From: an uncultured Trueperaceae bacterium
GTDB taxonomy: Bacteria; Deinococcota; Deinococci; Deinococcales; Trueperaceae
Assembly (NCBI GenBank): GCA_937907415.1
Contig: CALCHY010000089.1
Location: forward strand, 1-13,462
DNA length: 13,462 nt
Direction: 5' to 3'
Of this stretch, positions 1-6,210 are shown in pieces. Made by a program: the position numbers and the translations under genes. The stretch's first letter is position 1; every line of letters begins with the position of its first letter. The notes beneath the pieces were generated by a model, which did no database searches, was not told the origin of the DNA, and saw only the letters and a list, made by a program, of their open reading frames with translations.

Positions 1-1
1 G

Positions 2-550
2 CGCGTCAGCACGCTCGACCAGAACCTCGAGCTGCAGCGCGACGCCCTGGAGAAGGCGGGCTGCGAGCAGGTGTTCGAGGAGCACGTCAGCGGCGCCAGC
101 AGCGAGCGGCCCGGCTGGGCGCAGGCGCAAGCCGTGCTACGCAAGGGCGACACGCTGGTGGTGTGGCGCCTCGATCGCCTGGGCCGCAGCCTCAAGCACC
201 TGATCGACACCGTCAACGAGCTCCATGGCCGCGGCATCGGGTTCAAGAGCCTCGGCGAGAGCATCGACACCACTACCCCCGGCGGTCGGCTGGTGTTTCA
301 CATTTTCGGCGCGCTGGCCGAGTTCGAACGCGAACTCATTCGCGAGCGCACCCACGCGGGCCTGGCCGCGGCGCGCGCCCGGGGGCGGAAGGGTGGCCGG
401 CCCAAGAAGCTCCAGAAGCGCCAAGTGGCAATGGCCCTCCGCATGTTGGAGGATCCCGATCAGAGCGTCAGCGAGATGGCTGCAACCTTGGGAGTCTCTC
501 GCTCCACGCTGTACAGGTATATGAGCGAGGCTGGCGGCGAGGCGGAATAG
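2..550 (+). CDS. Small serine recombinase (resolvase/invertase family), 5' end cut off by window edge
   Basis: The reading frame is open from base 2 and the first visible residues are RVSTLDQN, the nucleophile motif of small serine recombinases (the Ser of RVS attacks DNA). Only about the first 8 residues (the usual M..YA part) are missing. Further family signatures are LVVWRLDRLGRS, the ID-TTTPGGRLVFHIFGALAEFERELIRERT block with the conserved E-R-x2-I-x-ER, and a C-terminal helix-turn-helix (SVSEMAATLGVSRSTLYRYM). The visible 182 residues match the ~185-residue Tn3 resolvase/Hin class, so the C-terminus is complete. A GTG at 71 is an internal codon, not the start. Such proteins resolve cointegrates or plasmid multimers, or invert DNA; the target is not evident here. 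A hairpin follows the stop by 5 bp. The family call is secure; resolvase versus invertase is not decided. Confidence 0.95.
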   Translation, partial: RVSTLDQNLELQRDALEKAGCEQVFEEHVSGASSERPGWAQAQAVLRKGDTLVVWRLDRLGRSLKHLIDTVNELHGRGIGFKSLGESIDTTTPGGRLVFHIFGALAEFERELIRERTHAGLAAARARGRKGGRPKKLQKRQVAMALRMLEDPDQSVSEMAATLGVSRSTLYRYMSEAGGEAE

Positions 551-555
551 AAATT

Positions 556-583
556 AGTTGGCCACCCAGGTGGGTGACCAACT
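556..583 (+). terminator. Hairpin just after the resolvase gene
   Basis: AGTTGGCCACCC (556-567) pairs with GGGTGACCAACT (572-583) around a 4-nt AGGT loop, 11 of 12 positions complementary. It starts 5 bp after the resolvase stop. There is no T-tract, so it is either a non-canonical terminator or mRNA-stabilising structure, or a recombination/binding site for the adjacent resolvase. The structure is seen; the role is inferred. Confidence 0.5.
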
Positions 584-597
584 CCTAGAGCGTGCCT

Positions 598-811
598 GCT
601 AGAACTAGCGTCGGCGCAAGCGCACGACGCGACGGATTCGCACGGTGACACGCACCGGCCGAGCTGGACGTATGTACGTGCGAGTAATCTTGACTCTCCG
701 CATCGGGAGCCTCCTTCCCCGGACCCACGGTCTATCGGTTCGGAGGGAAGTCGGATACACTCAAGATCTCTAGCCTTGCGTGCCCGTTCGGCCTCCGAGC
801 GGGCCGTTTTT
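598..811 (+). other. Intergenic region with possible small structured RNA
   Basis: No convincing coding frame is present. A strong imperfect stem (714-725 with 737-750, one G-U pair, 2-nt bulge, 11-nt loop) lies about 30 bp upstream of a canonical intrinsic terminator (782-811). GCTAG-AA-CTAGC (598-609) is a small inverted repeat. A stem-loop followed by a terminator is the layout of a small non-coding RNA, such as a plasmid copy-control antisense RNA. I see only a weak possible promoter (TTGACT at 690-695 with no good -10), so it may instead be the tail of the resolvase transcript. Confidence 0.3.
782..811 (+). terminator. Rho-independent terminator (rightward)
   Basis: GCCCGTTCGG (782-791) pairs fully with CCGAGCGGGC (795-804), one pair being G-U, with a 3-nt CCT loop. 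It is followed by CG and a T-run at 807-811. The T-run is only on the right, so it terminates rightward transcription and insulates the repeat array downstream. Confidence 0.85.
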
Positions 812-886
812 CTTGACTCGATTATACATACTTCCAGGACAATGGCAAGCGCGATAACATCGTCTACGACGGCATAAACACCATTT

Positions 887-1066
887 TTGCTAGCAACGCC
901 TAACACTTACAAGCAATTGTCCTCAACAGCTAGGCTATCTTTATAGTTGCTAGCTTTCCCTGCCCTGTGTTAGTGTTCCGCCTCCGTTGCTAGCGCATAA
1001 TCTGGCCTGTGAATGTATAATGAGCATTGTTAGCGAAGGTTATAGATTGTTAGTGACTGCCCTTCT
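887..1066 (+). repeat. Iteron-like array: TTGYTAGY with exact 20-bp spacing
   Basis: The motif TTGCTAGC or TTGTTAGY begins at 887, 947, 987, 1027 and 1047, and GTGTTAGT at 967. All lie on one 20-bp lattice. The lattice points between them hold weaker copies: 907 (TTACAAGC, 6/8), 927 (CAGCTAGG, 5/8) and 1007 (CTGTGAAT, 5/8). The copy at 887 extends to the palindrome TTGCTAGCAA. All strong copies have one orientation, and a near-20-bp pitch puts them on about the same helix face. This is the architecture of replication-initiator iterons or a multi-site operator. The rest of each 20-mer is not conserved. The array overlaps the promoter, and perhaps the 5' codons, of the next gene. Confidence 0.8.
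1016..1021 (+). promoter_or_regulatory. Consensus -10 box TATAAT inside the repeat array
   Basis: A perfect TATAAT lies within the degenerate lattice unit at 1007-1026, so that unit seems to have been traded for a promoter element. No good -35 is found 16-18 bp upstream (GCGCAT at 993-998). Transcription from here would begin near 1028 and favour the ATG at 1101 as start of the winged-helix gene. Binding of a protein to the flanking repeats would block it. Confidence 0.4.
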
Positions 1067-1100
1067 TGGGAAGAGAGGCTACGTGGAGCTCGAAGAGCGA

Positions 1101-1571
1101 ATGAAACATATGGGGAAGCTTCAAAAGCGTCTCCTGTTGTGGCTCAGCAAGGAGGAAGGGCTTGAAACGCCGGCGGCCATCCTCAAACGCTGGCCCGAAC
1201 ATCGTGTTCTGCACTGGCCTCCCGGTGGCCTGGCGACCATCACGGGTTGGGTGGACCAGATGATGGCTTCGGTGAAGGAGTTGGACAGGATCTATGCGGA
1301 AGAGCCTCACGCAAAGTACCTGAGGCGGGAATATCTTGAAAGCGTAGACCCCCCAGGCGTTCGCTGGAGCGCTGAACGCTTTCTAGGCCGTCCTCCGAAG
1401 CGGTCAGACTCTGCCACCCTCTCAAAAAGCCTCAGCGACCTTGAAGAACGGGGCTTAGTCAAGACCTACAAAGTGAAGGGGAAACGGCAGCGCACTTCGC
1501 ACATCAGTATCACGCGCGAGGGCGCCACGGCTGCGGAATTAATTCGGCGGAAACGGGCTGGGGAGCGATGA
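1101..1571 (+). CDS. Winged-helix DNA-binding protein of unknown role
   Basis: The frame is open from TTG 987. I prefer ATG 1101 (157 residues) because a consensus -10 sits at 1016-1021 and the repeats fill 987-1054; ATG 1020 (184 residues) or GTG 1053 remain possible, and none has a strong ribosome binding site. The protein begins MKHMGKLQKRLLLWLSKEE, an amphipathic helix. It ends with a wing-like segment: SATLSKSLSDLEERGLVKTY reads as a recognition helix, followed by a basic hairpin (KVKGKRQRTSHISITREG) and a final helix. This resembles the MarR/PadR winged-helix fold, but I recognise no specific family. Its position directly after the 20-bp array suggests that it binds those repeats, either as an autorepressor or as a plasmid replication initiator. 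It is shorter than typical initiators such as RepA/RepE, which carry two winged helices. Confidence 0.75.
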   Translation: MKHMGKLQKRLLLWLSKEEGLETPAAILKRWPEHRVLHWPPGGLATITGWVDQMMASVKELDRIYAEEPHAKYLRREYLESVDPPGVRWSAERFLGRPPKRSDSATLSKSLSDLEERGLVKTYKVKGKRQRTSHISITREGATAAELIRRKRAGER

Positions 1572-1617
1572 CATCCTCTTGTTTGTTGGCCCACTCCCGT
1601 TGGACCCTGTCCCTCTC

Positions 1618-1622
1618 AGGAG
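1618..1622 (+). promoter_or_regulatory. Ribosome binding site of the HNH gene
   Basis: AGGAG lies 9 nt before the ATG at 1632. It is one of the few clear Shine-Dalgarno sequences in the window and fixes this start. Confidence 0.7.
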
Positions 1623-1631
1623 CCGCTGCAT

Positions 1632-1895
1632 ATGTCCTCGTATAGGCGGAGGCGGGACTCGCGGACGGGCGACCTCTACTACGAGCACCGCGCTGTCGCC
1701 GAATGGAAGCTCGGTCGACCACTAAAGGCCGACGAAGTGGTGCACCACAAGAACGGCGACCCTACCGACAATCATCCGGACAACCTCGAGGTCTTGCCGA
1801 GCCAGAGCGCGCACATGCGCAAACACCATTACGAACGTCGGGAAGCCACGGGCGTCCAGCACCTCTTCCCCCTTGAGGTGTTCCTCGAGGAGTGA
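1632..1895 (+). CDS. Small HNH endonuclease
   Basis: This 87-residue protein carries a compact HNH (ββα-metal) nuclease motif. Visible elements are YEHRAVAEW (H19), VVHHKNG (H38-H39, N41-G42), DNHPDNLEVL (D46-N47, N51-L52) and H61 in SAHMRKHH. This is the pattern of phage-type HNH_3 nucleases, in which a His pair, Asn and a distal His hold the metal and activate water. The basic N-terminus (RRRRDSR) probably contacts DNA. No separate DNA-recognition domain (AP2 or NUMOD) fits in this length, so specificity is unknown. It may be a free-standing homing-type nicking enzyme or a small nuclease working with the neighbours. It lies 60 bp after the winged-helix gene on the same strand. Confidence 0.88.
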   Translation: MSSYRRRRDSRTGDLYYEHRAVAEWKLGRPLKADEVVHHKNGDPTDNHPDNLEVLPSQSAHMRKHHYERREATGVQHLFPLEVFLEE

Positions 1896-1910
1896 GCGCC
1901 GCTGATGCTC

Positions 1911-1944
1911 GACAGGGGCGCCGTCCTTACCCCCCGTCCCTGTC
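1911..1944 (+). promoter_or_regulatory. Stem-loop upstream of first small paralogue
   Basis: GACAGGGGCG (1911-1920) and CGTCCCTGTC (1935-1944) are complementary at 9 of 10 positions, with a 14-nt loop. The right arm ends 14 nt before the ATG at 1959. There is no T-tract. It could control translation of the next gene or serve as a protein-binding inverted repeat. Confidence 0.5.
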
Positions 1945-1958
1945 TTCATCATGCCGGT

Positions 1959-2258
1959 ATGGCTCAGAAGAAGCGCATCCCGAGAAGAGACCGTTCACCC
2001 GCACCTACCGTTTACGCTTCCTCGAAGTTTCCTGCAGAGAAGGCGCGAAACCCCGTAAAAGGGGCTATGGATCGCCTGAGACACATCGTGGAGATTACGG
2101 CTGACAGGTACGTGGTGGGCGCAATCGTCGAACTCGATAGCGTTAGGTGGCGCGTTCTTCACGTTACCGTTTGCGACTCCCCTTTCCCTCAGGCAGACCT
2201 CATGACCGTTTCTGCCCCCAAGGTGTACTTCGTCGCCCTTGAATTGGCTTCGGTCTAG
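1959..2258 (+). CDS. Small hypothetical protein, paralogue 1
   Basis: I do not recognise this family. The frame is open from 1905, but I choose ATG 1959 (99 residues) because the product then starts MAQKKR, matching MDQKRK at the start of the next gene. The C-terminal half aligns with that gene: DRYVVGAIVELDSVRWRVLH against ARYVVNSLHQMDGYTWRVVH. Both then have a D/E-containing loop and a final strand, VYFVALELASV against VFFRVELERV. The shared core is about 60 residues, rich in predicted β-strands with an invariant W-R-V-x-H-V, suggesting a small β-barrel-like domain. The N-terminal 40 residues are basic, perhaps disordered or nucleic-acid binding. No Shine-Dalgarno is visible at 1959. Function is unknown; conservation between the two copies shows the gene is real. 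Confidence 0.7.
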   Translation: MAQKKRIPRRDRSPAPTVYASSKFPAEKARNPVKGAMDRLRHIVEITADRYVVGAIVELDSVRWRVLHVTVCDSPFPQADLMTVSAPKVYFVALELASV

Positions 2259-2320
2259 TGGTGGTCGGGCCTGCCTGCCATGACTGCTAATCGTCGAGTC
2301 GCTTAGCTCTTGCTACAGCA

Positions 2321-2356
2321 GTTCTCAGAGGCGCCGGGCCTGGCGACCCTGAGAAC
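2321..2356 (+). promoter_or_regulatory. Stem-loop upstream of second small paralogue
   Basis: GTTCTCAG (2321-2328) pairs perfectly with CTGAGAAC (2349-2356). Inside, CGCC (2332-2335) pairs with GGCG (2342-2345), leaving a 6-nt loop and two small internal loops. The palindrome CCTTCGAAGG (2356-2365) follows at once. The gap between the two paralogues (2259-2409) holds this structure and no gene. Confidence 0.5.
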
Positions 2357-2409
2357 CTTCGAAGGGAAGCGCTGCGACTACCCCCCGACTCTGGGCGCAG
2401 GCTGGACTC

Positions 2410-2685
2410 ATGGACCAGAAAAGAAAGCTCAGCGCCAAGGCCGGCCCGAACAGTTTCCGTCAGCGATTAGCGCAAGGGCTGTACGAAAGGGATATGAGGA
2501 TTCGCATCTGCTATCTCTCGTCCGCCAACGCCGCTCGGTACGTCGTCAACTCCCTGCACCAGATGGATGGGTACACTTGGCGCGTGGTGCATGTCGCCCC
2601 GCTCGAGCATCCGTTCGGCGAGGACGAAGTGATGTACCTAAGCGTCCCCGTCTTCTTCCGCGTCGAACTCGAGCGGGTTGGTTGA
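2410..2685 (+). CDS. Small hypothetical protein, paralogue 2
   Basis: This 91-residue protein is homologous to the preceding one. Both start M-x-Q-K, and both share RYVV, W-R-V-x-H-V and the final V-x-F-x(2)-LE strand, so the pair arose by tandem duplication and has diverged strongly. Predicted structure is a basic N-terminal tail (about residues 1-30) and a β-rich core (about 32-90). No catalytic motif, signal peptide or membrane segment is seen. The last 48 bp, which encode the conserved LSVPVFFRVELERVG strand, overlap the end of the restriction endonuclease gene on the other strand; conservation with paralogue 1 in that very stretch argues that both genes are genuine. Start ATG 2410 is preceded only by a weak AGG. 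Function is unknown. Confidence 0.72.
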   Translation: MDQKRKLSAKAGPNSFRQRLAQGLYERDMRIRICYLSSANAARYVVNSLHQMDGYTWRVVHVAPLEHPFGEDEVMYLSVPVFFRVELERVG

Positions 2686-3651
2686 GGGCTGTTCGTAGGG
2701 CCCCAGGAAGCGCTCTCCGTTGAAGTGGGTGAGGTGGTCCGGGTGATCGGCGTACCAGGCGTCGGTCTCCCAGGCGATCACATCTACGTATTTACGCATA
2801 TCCGTGCGTGTGGGGAAGGCGGAGATGAAAACTAGGCCCGCGGTGCTCCCAGCGAAGAGCGTCTTGAGTTCACCATGGCGCTTCGCGTCGACCGGCCCGT
2901 GAGTGGAGGCGGCCTCGATGATCACGAGCCAGTTCCGGTCGGGCATGTAGACGATGAGGTCGGGCTTCTTGCCGCGTTCGGGGAGGACGATGCCGAGATC
3001 GGCCAGCCGCTTGACCTCGTAAACCTCGTCCGACTTCTTCGCGGCGTCGCCGATGTAGAGCACCTCACCGTTCGGCGTGAACCGCGGGCAGAACTCATCG
3101 ATGATCGCCTTCAGGAGCTCGTTCTGTCCGCCTGGGCTCAGCTTCACGGCGGAGCCGTCTGGCAGCGTGACGGGGATCCGCTTCATCTCCCGTGCTGCCT
3201 TGTACTTGGCGACCAGGCCCGGCAGCTTGGCGGTGTAGTCCGCCACGGCCGCGCCCGCCTGCGGCGTGCCGATCGCGCGTAGCACCGTGAGGGCTTCGGG
3301 CGTGAGTTGATACACCCATTTGGGAGAGTTGATCGGCCGCTTAGGGTCGTCGGGGTTCTCGACGACGAGACCGGCGGCGACGAACTGGTGGAGGGTGAAG
3401 CGTCGCACCGTTTCTCGGGTGTTGGGCGCGTAGGAGACGCCGTAATGCTCCTCGATCCAGTTCATGAGCTCGGTCGTGCCGCGCATCGGGTCCGATGCGT
3501 CTGCCCAGGCGGTTGCCGGCGTTACGTCGGCGAGGGCGAGCAGCACGAGCGCGGAGCGTTGGTTGCTGCGCTCCGCGTCGAAGTTGAACTCTTGCAGGAT
3601 GGCTTGGGCTTCGGAGACTTTCGTGGCTTGCGCGGCCGTGAATCCACTCAT
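2638..3651 (-). CDS. BsuBI/PstI-family type II restriction endonuclease
   Basis: This 337-residue protein cleaves DNA as partner of the adjacent methyltransferase. An N-terminal winged-helix-like region (about 28-125) is followed by the family's C-terminal nuclease domain: LSPGGQNELLKAIIDEF (171-187), VLYIGDAAKK (197-206), then PDLIVY (230-235) and IIEAASTHGPV (244-254). The last two form a PD...E-x-A variant of the PD-(D/E)XK active site, with D231 and E246 as likely metal ligands. IAWETDAWYADHPDHLTHFN and ERFLGPYE (292-320) complete the signature. Length agrees with R.PstI/R.BsuBI (~315-325). Characterised members cut CTGCAG, so that specificity is a reasonable prediction. The ATG overlaps the methyltransferase stop (ATGA), with GGGGGA upstream as ribosome binding site, so the nuclease is made after the methylase. 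Confidence 0.93.
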   Translation of the reverse strand: MSGFTAAQATKVSEAQAILQEFNFDAERSNQRSALVLLALADVTPATAWADASDPMRGTTELMNWIEEHYGVSYAPNTRETVRRFTLHQFVAAGLVVENPDDPKRPINSPKWVYQLTPEALTVLRAIGTPQAGAAVADYTAKLPGLVAKYKAAREMKRIPVTLPDGSAVKLSPGGQNELLKAIIDEFCPRFTPNGEVLYIGDAAKKSDEVYEVKRLADLGIVLPERGKKPDLIVYMPDRNWLVIIEAASTHGPVDAKRHGELKTLFAGSTAGLVFISAFPTRTDMRKYVDVIAWETDAWYADHPDHLTHFNGERFLGPYEQPSTNPLEFDAEEDGDA

Positions 3652-5216
3652 TGCTTCCCCCAGAGTGCGCCCTCGATGAGCGCGTCGATACCGTCCTGGT
3701 CGAGCTCCGAGGGCGAGGATGTTTGTTGGCCTAGGTAGCGTAACGTTTTTGCGTCCGGGTAGCGCAGCGAGCGCAGGTCCGTGGCGTTGACCTGGGTGTG
3801 GCCGCTGAACTGGCGGAAGTACGTGTCCAACGTGGTGCAGGCCAGGTAGAGCGTGATCCCCACCGCCAGGTCGCGGTCGAGGCCCGCTCCGTCTGCGTGG
3901 ATGACGTTGAGCTTGTTCTCAAAGGCGAGGGACTCGTCGTCGAAGCGCCCGTCGGGCACCCACGTCGGCGCGACTCGCCGCCTCTCCTCTTTCGATGTGA
4001 AGCGTTTGATCGCCACATAGTGGCCACGGGGGACGAGCATCTTCTGCGTCTCGCTGTTCACCGCCAGGGCGTTGGGCTTCTTCCCGTCGACTGGCCAGAT
4101 CACCGCCCCGTTGCGCAGGTGCTGGGGGTAGAGCAACGGCACCGAGTCCGGGCCTGGCTCCGTGCGCAAGTGGTCCCGAGATCTGAAGTCGACCACCCTG
4201 CCTGTGGACGCCTGCAAGCCGAGCTGCGCGAGGGTGCAGGGCAGGGTGTTGATGCGCTGCGCGGTCTCGTGGTCTTCGTCGCCGTTGCGGAGGTGGATGA
4301 AGCGCTGGGGGTCGCTGGAGGGCATGAAGTCCTCGTAGGACATCGCCACGTCCTCGACCATCCCGTCCCTCCCGTGGAAGCTCACGTTCACGGTCGCGGG
4401 CCGGCGCGCGCTGCGGACGAGGGAGTAGATGACGTTCTCCTGCAGCACGTCGGTATCGGCGAACAGAGTCGAGCGCGACTCGAAGAGAGCGACGGTCTCG
4501 AAAGCAGTCTTCTTGTCCAGGTACTCGCGGAACGGCCTGAAGTAGGGGCCGTTGGTGAACGAACGGGGGGTGATGGCCACCAGGCGCCCGCCCTCGCGCA
4601 GGCTCTCAACGCTCAGGGCCACGAACGCGGCGTAGAGGTTGCCGACCTCGCACGCCACACGGGCGGTCAGCGCCCGCTGCTTGCCGCGCGCCGCAATCTT
4701 CGCGTAGGGCGGGTTCATGACGACCAGGTCGAAGAGCTGCTTCTCTTGGTAGATGCCAGCGATGTTCCCGGCAGCCCACTCGATGAAGTCCCCGTGGACG
4801 ACGTCGAACTCGAGCTCCACCCCGTGCGCCCGGGCCCAGGCGAGCGCCGCCGTGCGCGTGTTCTCGAGCGCTGGCAGCACGTTCCCGTCGACCTCGACCG
4901 CCGTGACGTGCAGGGGCGTCCCCGGCATCTCGCCCACGAGGCGCTGGAGGAGCGCTACCCCCAGGCTGCCTACACCCGCTCCTGGATCAAGGACACGGAC
5001 GGGTCGCGCGGAGGTAGCGGGGAGCGTGATTCGGCTTGCGATGAAGGCCGCCAGCGGTTCAGGCGTGAAGTACTGACCGTACGCGCGGCGCGTTTCGGCC
5101 GGCAGGGCGTCCCAGGCGCTCATGCGCTGCGCTTCCGCCACCGCGAGCGGGGAGGGCGGCTGGGCGGATGAACTTATATCCTTATGTCGGATATCCATAA
5201 ATCCTACTTCGGACAT
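3648..5216 (-). CDS. DNA N6-adenine methyltransferase, type II R-M (γ-class, BsuBI/PstI-like)
   Basis: This enzyme transfers methyl from S-adenosylmethionine to adenine, protecting the site cut by the next gene's product. Motifs run in γ-class order: GQYFTP (motif X, 47-52), LDPGAGVGSLG (motif I, SAM binding, from about 76), VEVD (motif II), HGDF (motif III) and NPPY (catalytic motif IV, 168-171). A long C-terminal target-recognition region follows. At 522 residues it fits the class. Start choice: ATG 5216 directly follows an in-frame TTG (5219); TATAGG lies 9 nt upstream on this strand, which could be a -10 for a leaderless message. ATG 5123 would still keep motif X but drop the AT-rich inverted repeat at 5176-5194 from the coding part. 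The gene is 30 bp after the RHH gene, so partition and modification genes may be co-transcribed. Confidence 0.93.
   Translation of the reverse strand: MSEVGFMDIRHKDISSSAQPPSPLAVAEAQRMSAWDALPAETRRAYGQYFTPEPLAAFIASRITLPATSARPVRVLDPGAGVGSLGVALLQRLVGEMPGTPLHVTAVEVDGNVLPALENTRTAALAWARAHGVELEFDVVHGDFIEWAAGNIAGIYQEKQLFDLVVMNPPYAKIAARGKQRALTARVACEVGNLYAAFVALSVESLREGGRLVAITPRSFTNGPYFRPFREYLDKKTAFETVALFESRSTLFADTDVLQENVIYSLVRSARRPATVNVSFHGRDGMVEDVAMSYEDFMPSSDPQRFIHLRNGDEDHETAQRINTLPCTLAQLGLQASTGRVVDFRSRDHLRTEPGPDSVPLLYPQHLRNGAVIWPVDGKKPNALAVNSETQKMLVPRGHYVAIKRFTSKEERRRVAPTWVPDGRFDDESLAFENKLNVIHADGAGLDRDLAVGITLYLACTTLDTYFRQFSGHTQVNATDLRSLRYPDAKTLRYLGQQTSSPSELDQDGIDALIEGALWGKQ
5176..5194. promoter_or_regulatory. 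Inverted repeat ATATCC-N7-GGATAT near methyltransferase start
   Basis: ATATCC (5176-5181) and GGATAT (5189-5194) flank a 7-bp AT-rich spacer. The same half-sites with an 8-bp spacer make up the palindrome upstream of parA (6211-6236). It may be a second binding site of the RHH partition protein, lying at or just inside the 5' end of the methyltransferase gene. The match is seen; the binding is inferred. Confidence 0.45.
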
Positions 5217-5249
5217 CAATACGAACCTATATGCGCTTTCGGAGCGGTG

Positions 5250-5606
5250 TCACGATTTGTCCGGCTCGACCTCTTGGGCCTGGAGGAAGGCGGCGACGGC
5301 TTCTTGGATCAAGGCGCTGCGGTTGTACGCGCGGGTCGTGCGCTTGCGCTCGAAGACGATCGCGTCCAGGCTGCGGACTAGGCTGGCTGGCATGGTGATG
5401 GTCACCTTCTCGATCGTGTCCCCTTCGGCAGCGCGCTCCGCTCCCCGGAGACCAGCAGGCTCGAGAGGGGCCGGTGCCTTACGCGCGCGTCCCTTCCGCG
5501 GCGGCGGGGGAGTCGCGGCCTGCGGTTCTGCTGGGGTGATCGCATCACTATCGAGAGCGACGCTCAAGCCGCTGCGGATCCCAGAGGCGCCCTTGCGTCT
5601 GGTCAT
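5250..5606 (-). CDS. Ribbon-helix-helix partition protein (ParG/CopG-like)
   Basis: This 118-residue protein has a long Pro/Ala/Arg-rich, probably disordered N-terminus (1-64) and a C-terminal ribbon-helix-helix: strand EKVTITMP (66-73), helix SLVRSLDAIVFERKR, turn TTRAYNR and helix SALIQEAVAAFLQAQ (97-111). Small proteins with a flexible basic tail and a C-terminal RHH are the centromere-binding partners in type Ib partition systems: the tail stimulates the ParA ATPase and the RHH dimer binds parS/operator DNA. The ATG overlaps the parA stop (ATGA), so the two are translationally coupled. Likely targets are the palindrome at 6211-6236 and the related repeat at 5176-5194. It could instead be a plain CopG-type repressor, but its coupling to parA favours partition. 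Confidence 0.85.
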   Translation of the reverse strand: MTRRKGASGIRSGLSVALDSDAITPAEPQAATPPPPRKGRARKAPAPLEPAGLRGAERAAEGDTIEKVTITMPASLVRSLDAIVFERKRTTRAYNRSALIQEAVAAFLQAQEVEPDKS

Positions 5607-6193
5607 TCCAGGACCTCCAGTTCTTCGAGTACGGCACGGTAGTCGTCCAGGTAGGTAGGCGTGCCGTACGCCTCGTAGGCGGTTAGCAGGGGAATCTTCG
5701 CCTCGAGGAGGGGGACGTTGCGCTCCTCGAGCTCGGCAAGGAGCTCCCGCGCCACGATCAGCCGGGGGCGGTATTTGGTCACCAGCACGCTCGCGAGGGG
5801 ACGGTTACGCATGCGCTCGACCTGCGCGACAGAGGTCAAGGTCTGCATGAGGCGCGCCGCGTCCATCCCCGTGAGGGTGAGTGGGGCGATGACCTCGTCA
5901 GCCACCGCGGAGGCCAGCAAGACGATCGCCTCGTCGTTGGGCGGGGTGTCTATCACTACGTCGCCCGAAGCTTGCGCGATCTGCGAGTGCAGGTCGTCCC
6001 GGTTGCCGCGCAGCACCTCGTAGGGAAGCAGACCAGCGTCGTGCAGCTTGAGCCAGGAGACGTCCGGGTCGGTGTCGATACCCGTGACGGTGCGCCCCGC
6101 TTTATGTAGCGTGGCGGCCAGGTAAGCGGCCGAGGTGGTCTTGCCCCCGCCGCCCTTGCGGCCCACGATCGCGATAACGACTCGTTCTTTCAC
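5603..6193 (-). CDS. parA: ParA-family partition ATPase (type Ib-like)
   Basis: This 196-residue ATPase drives segregation of the replicon. It has the deviant Walker A box GRKGGGGKTT (signature Lys13 and P-loop Lys18), a Walker A' at TGIDTDPDVS (Asp40), Walker B at DVVIDTPP (Asp82) and a later TKYRPR segment. Length and lack of an N-terminal helix-turn-helix place it with the short type Ib ParA proteins, whose partner is an RHH protein, as found here. The start is GTG 6193, with no clear Shine-Dalgarno. A perfect 26-bp palindrome begins 18 bp upstream, the usual place for a type Ib operator/centromere. It is first of four genes reading parA, RHH, methyltransferase, endonuclease. Confidence 0.93.
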   Translation of the reverse strand: MKERVVIAIVGRKGGGGKTTSAAYLAATLHKAGRTVTGIDTDPDVSWLKLHDAGLLPYEVLRGNRDDLHSQIAQASGDVVIDTPPNDEAIVLLASAVADEVIAPLTLTGMDAARLMQTLTSVAQVERMRNRPLASVLVTKYRPRLIVARELLAELEERNVPLLEAKIPLLTAYEAYGTPTYLDDYRAVLEELEVLE

Positions 6194-6210
6194 GTCAATC
6201 TACTTTCGTC

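Noticed and set aside
460..906. 148-residue frame on the - strand
   Set aside because: It runs through the resolvase end, the post-resolvase hairpin and a strong terminator, is Cys/Ser-rich and shows no family motif.
987..1100. TTG 987 as start of the winged-helix gene
   Set aside because: It lies within a repeat unit and upstream of a consensus -10 box, without a ribosome binding site; ATG 1101 is more plausible, although 1020 is not excluded.
1580..3732. Shared 12-mer TGTTTGTTGGCC near 1580 and 3720
   Set aside because: One shared 12-mer is expected by chance in a window of this size, and the second lies inside methyltransferase coding sequence.
3798..5171. 457-residue frame on the + strand
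   Set aside because: It is antisense to the methyltransferase, whose motifs X, I and IV are intact; its Val/Arg/His-rich composition is that of a shadow frame.
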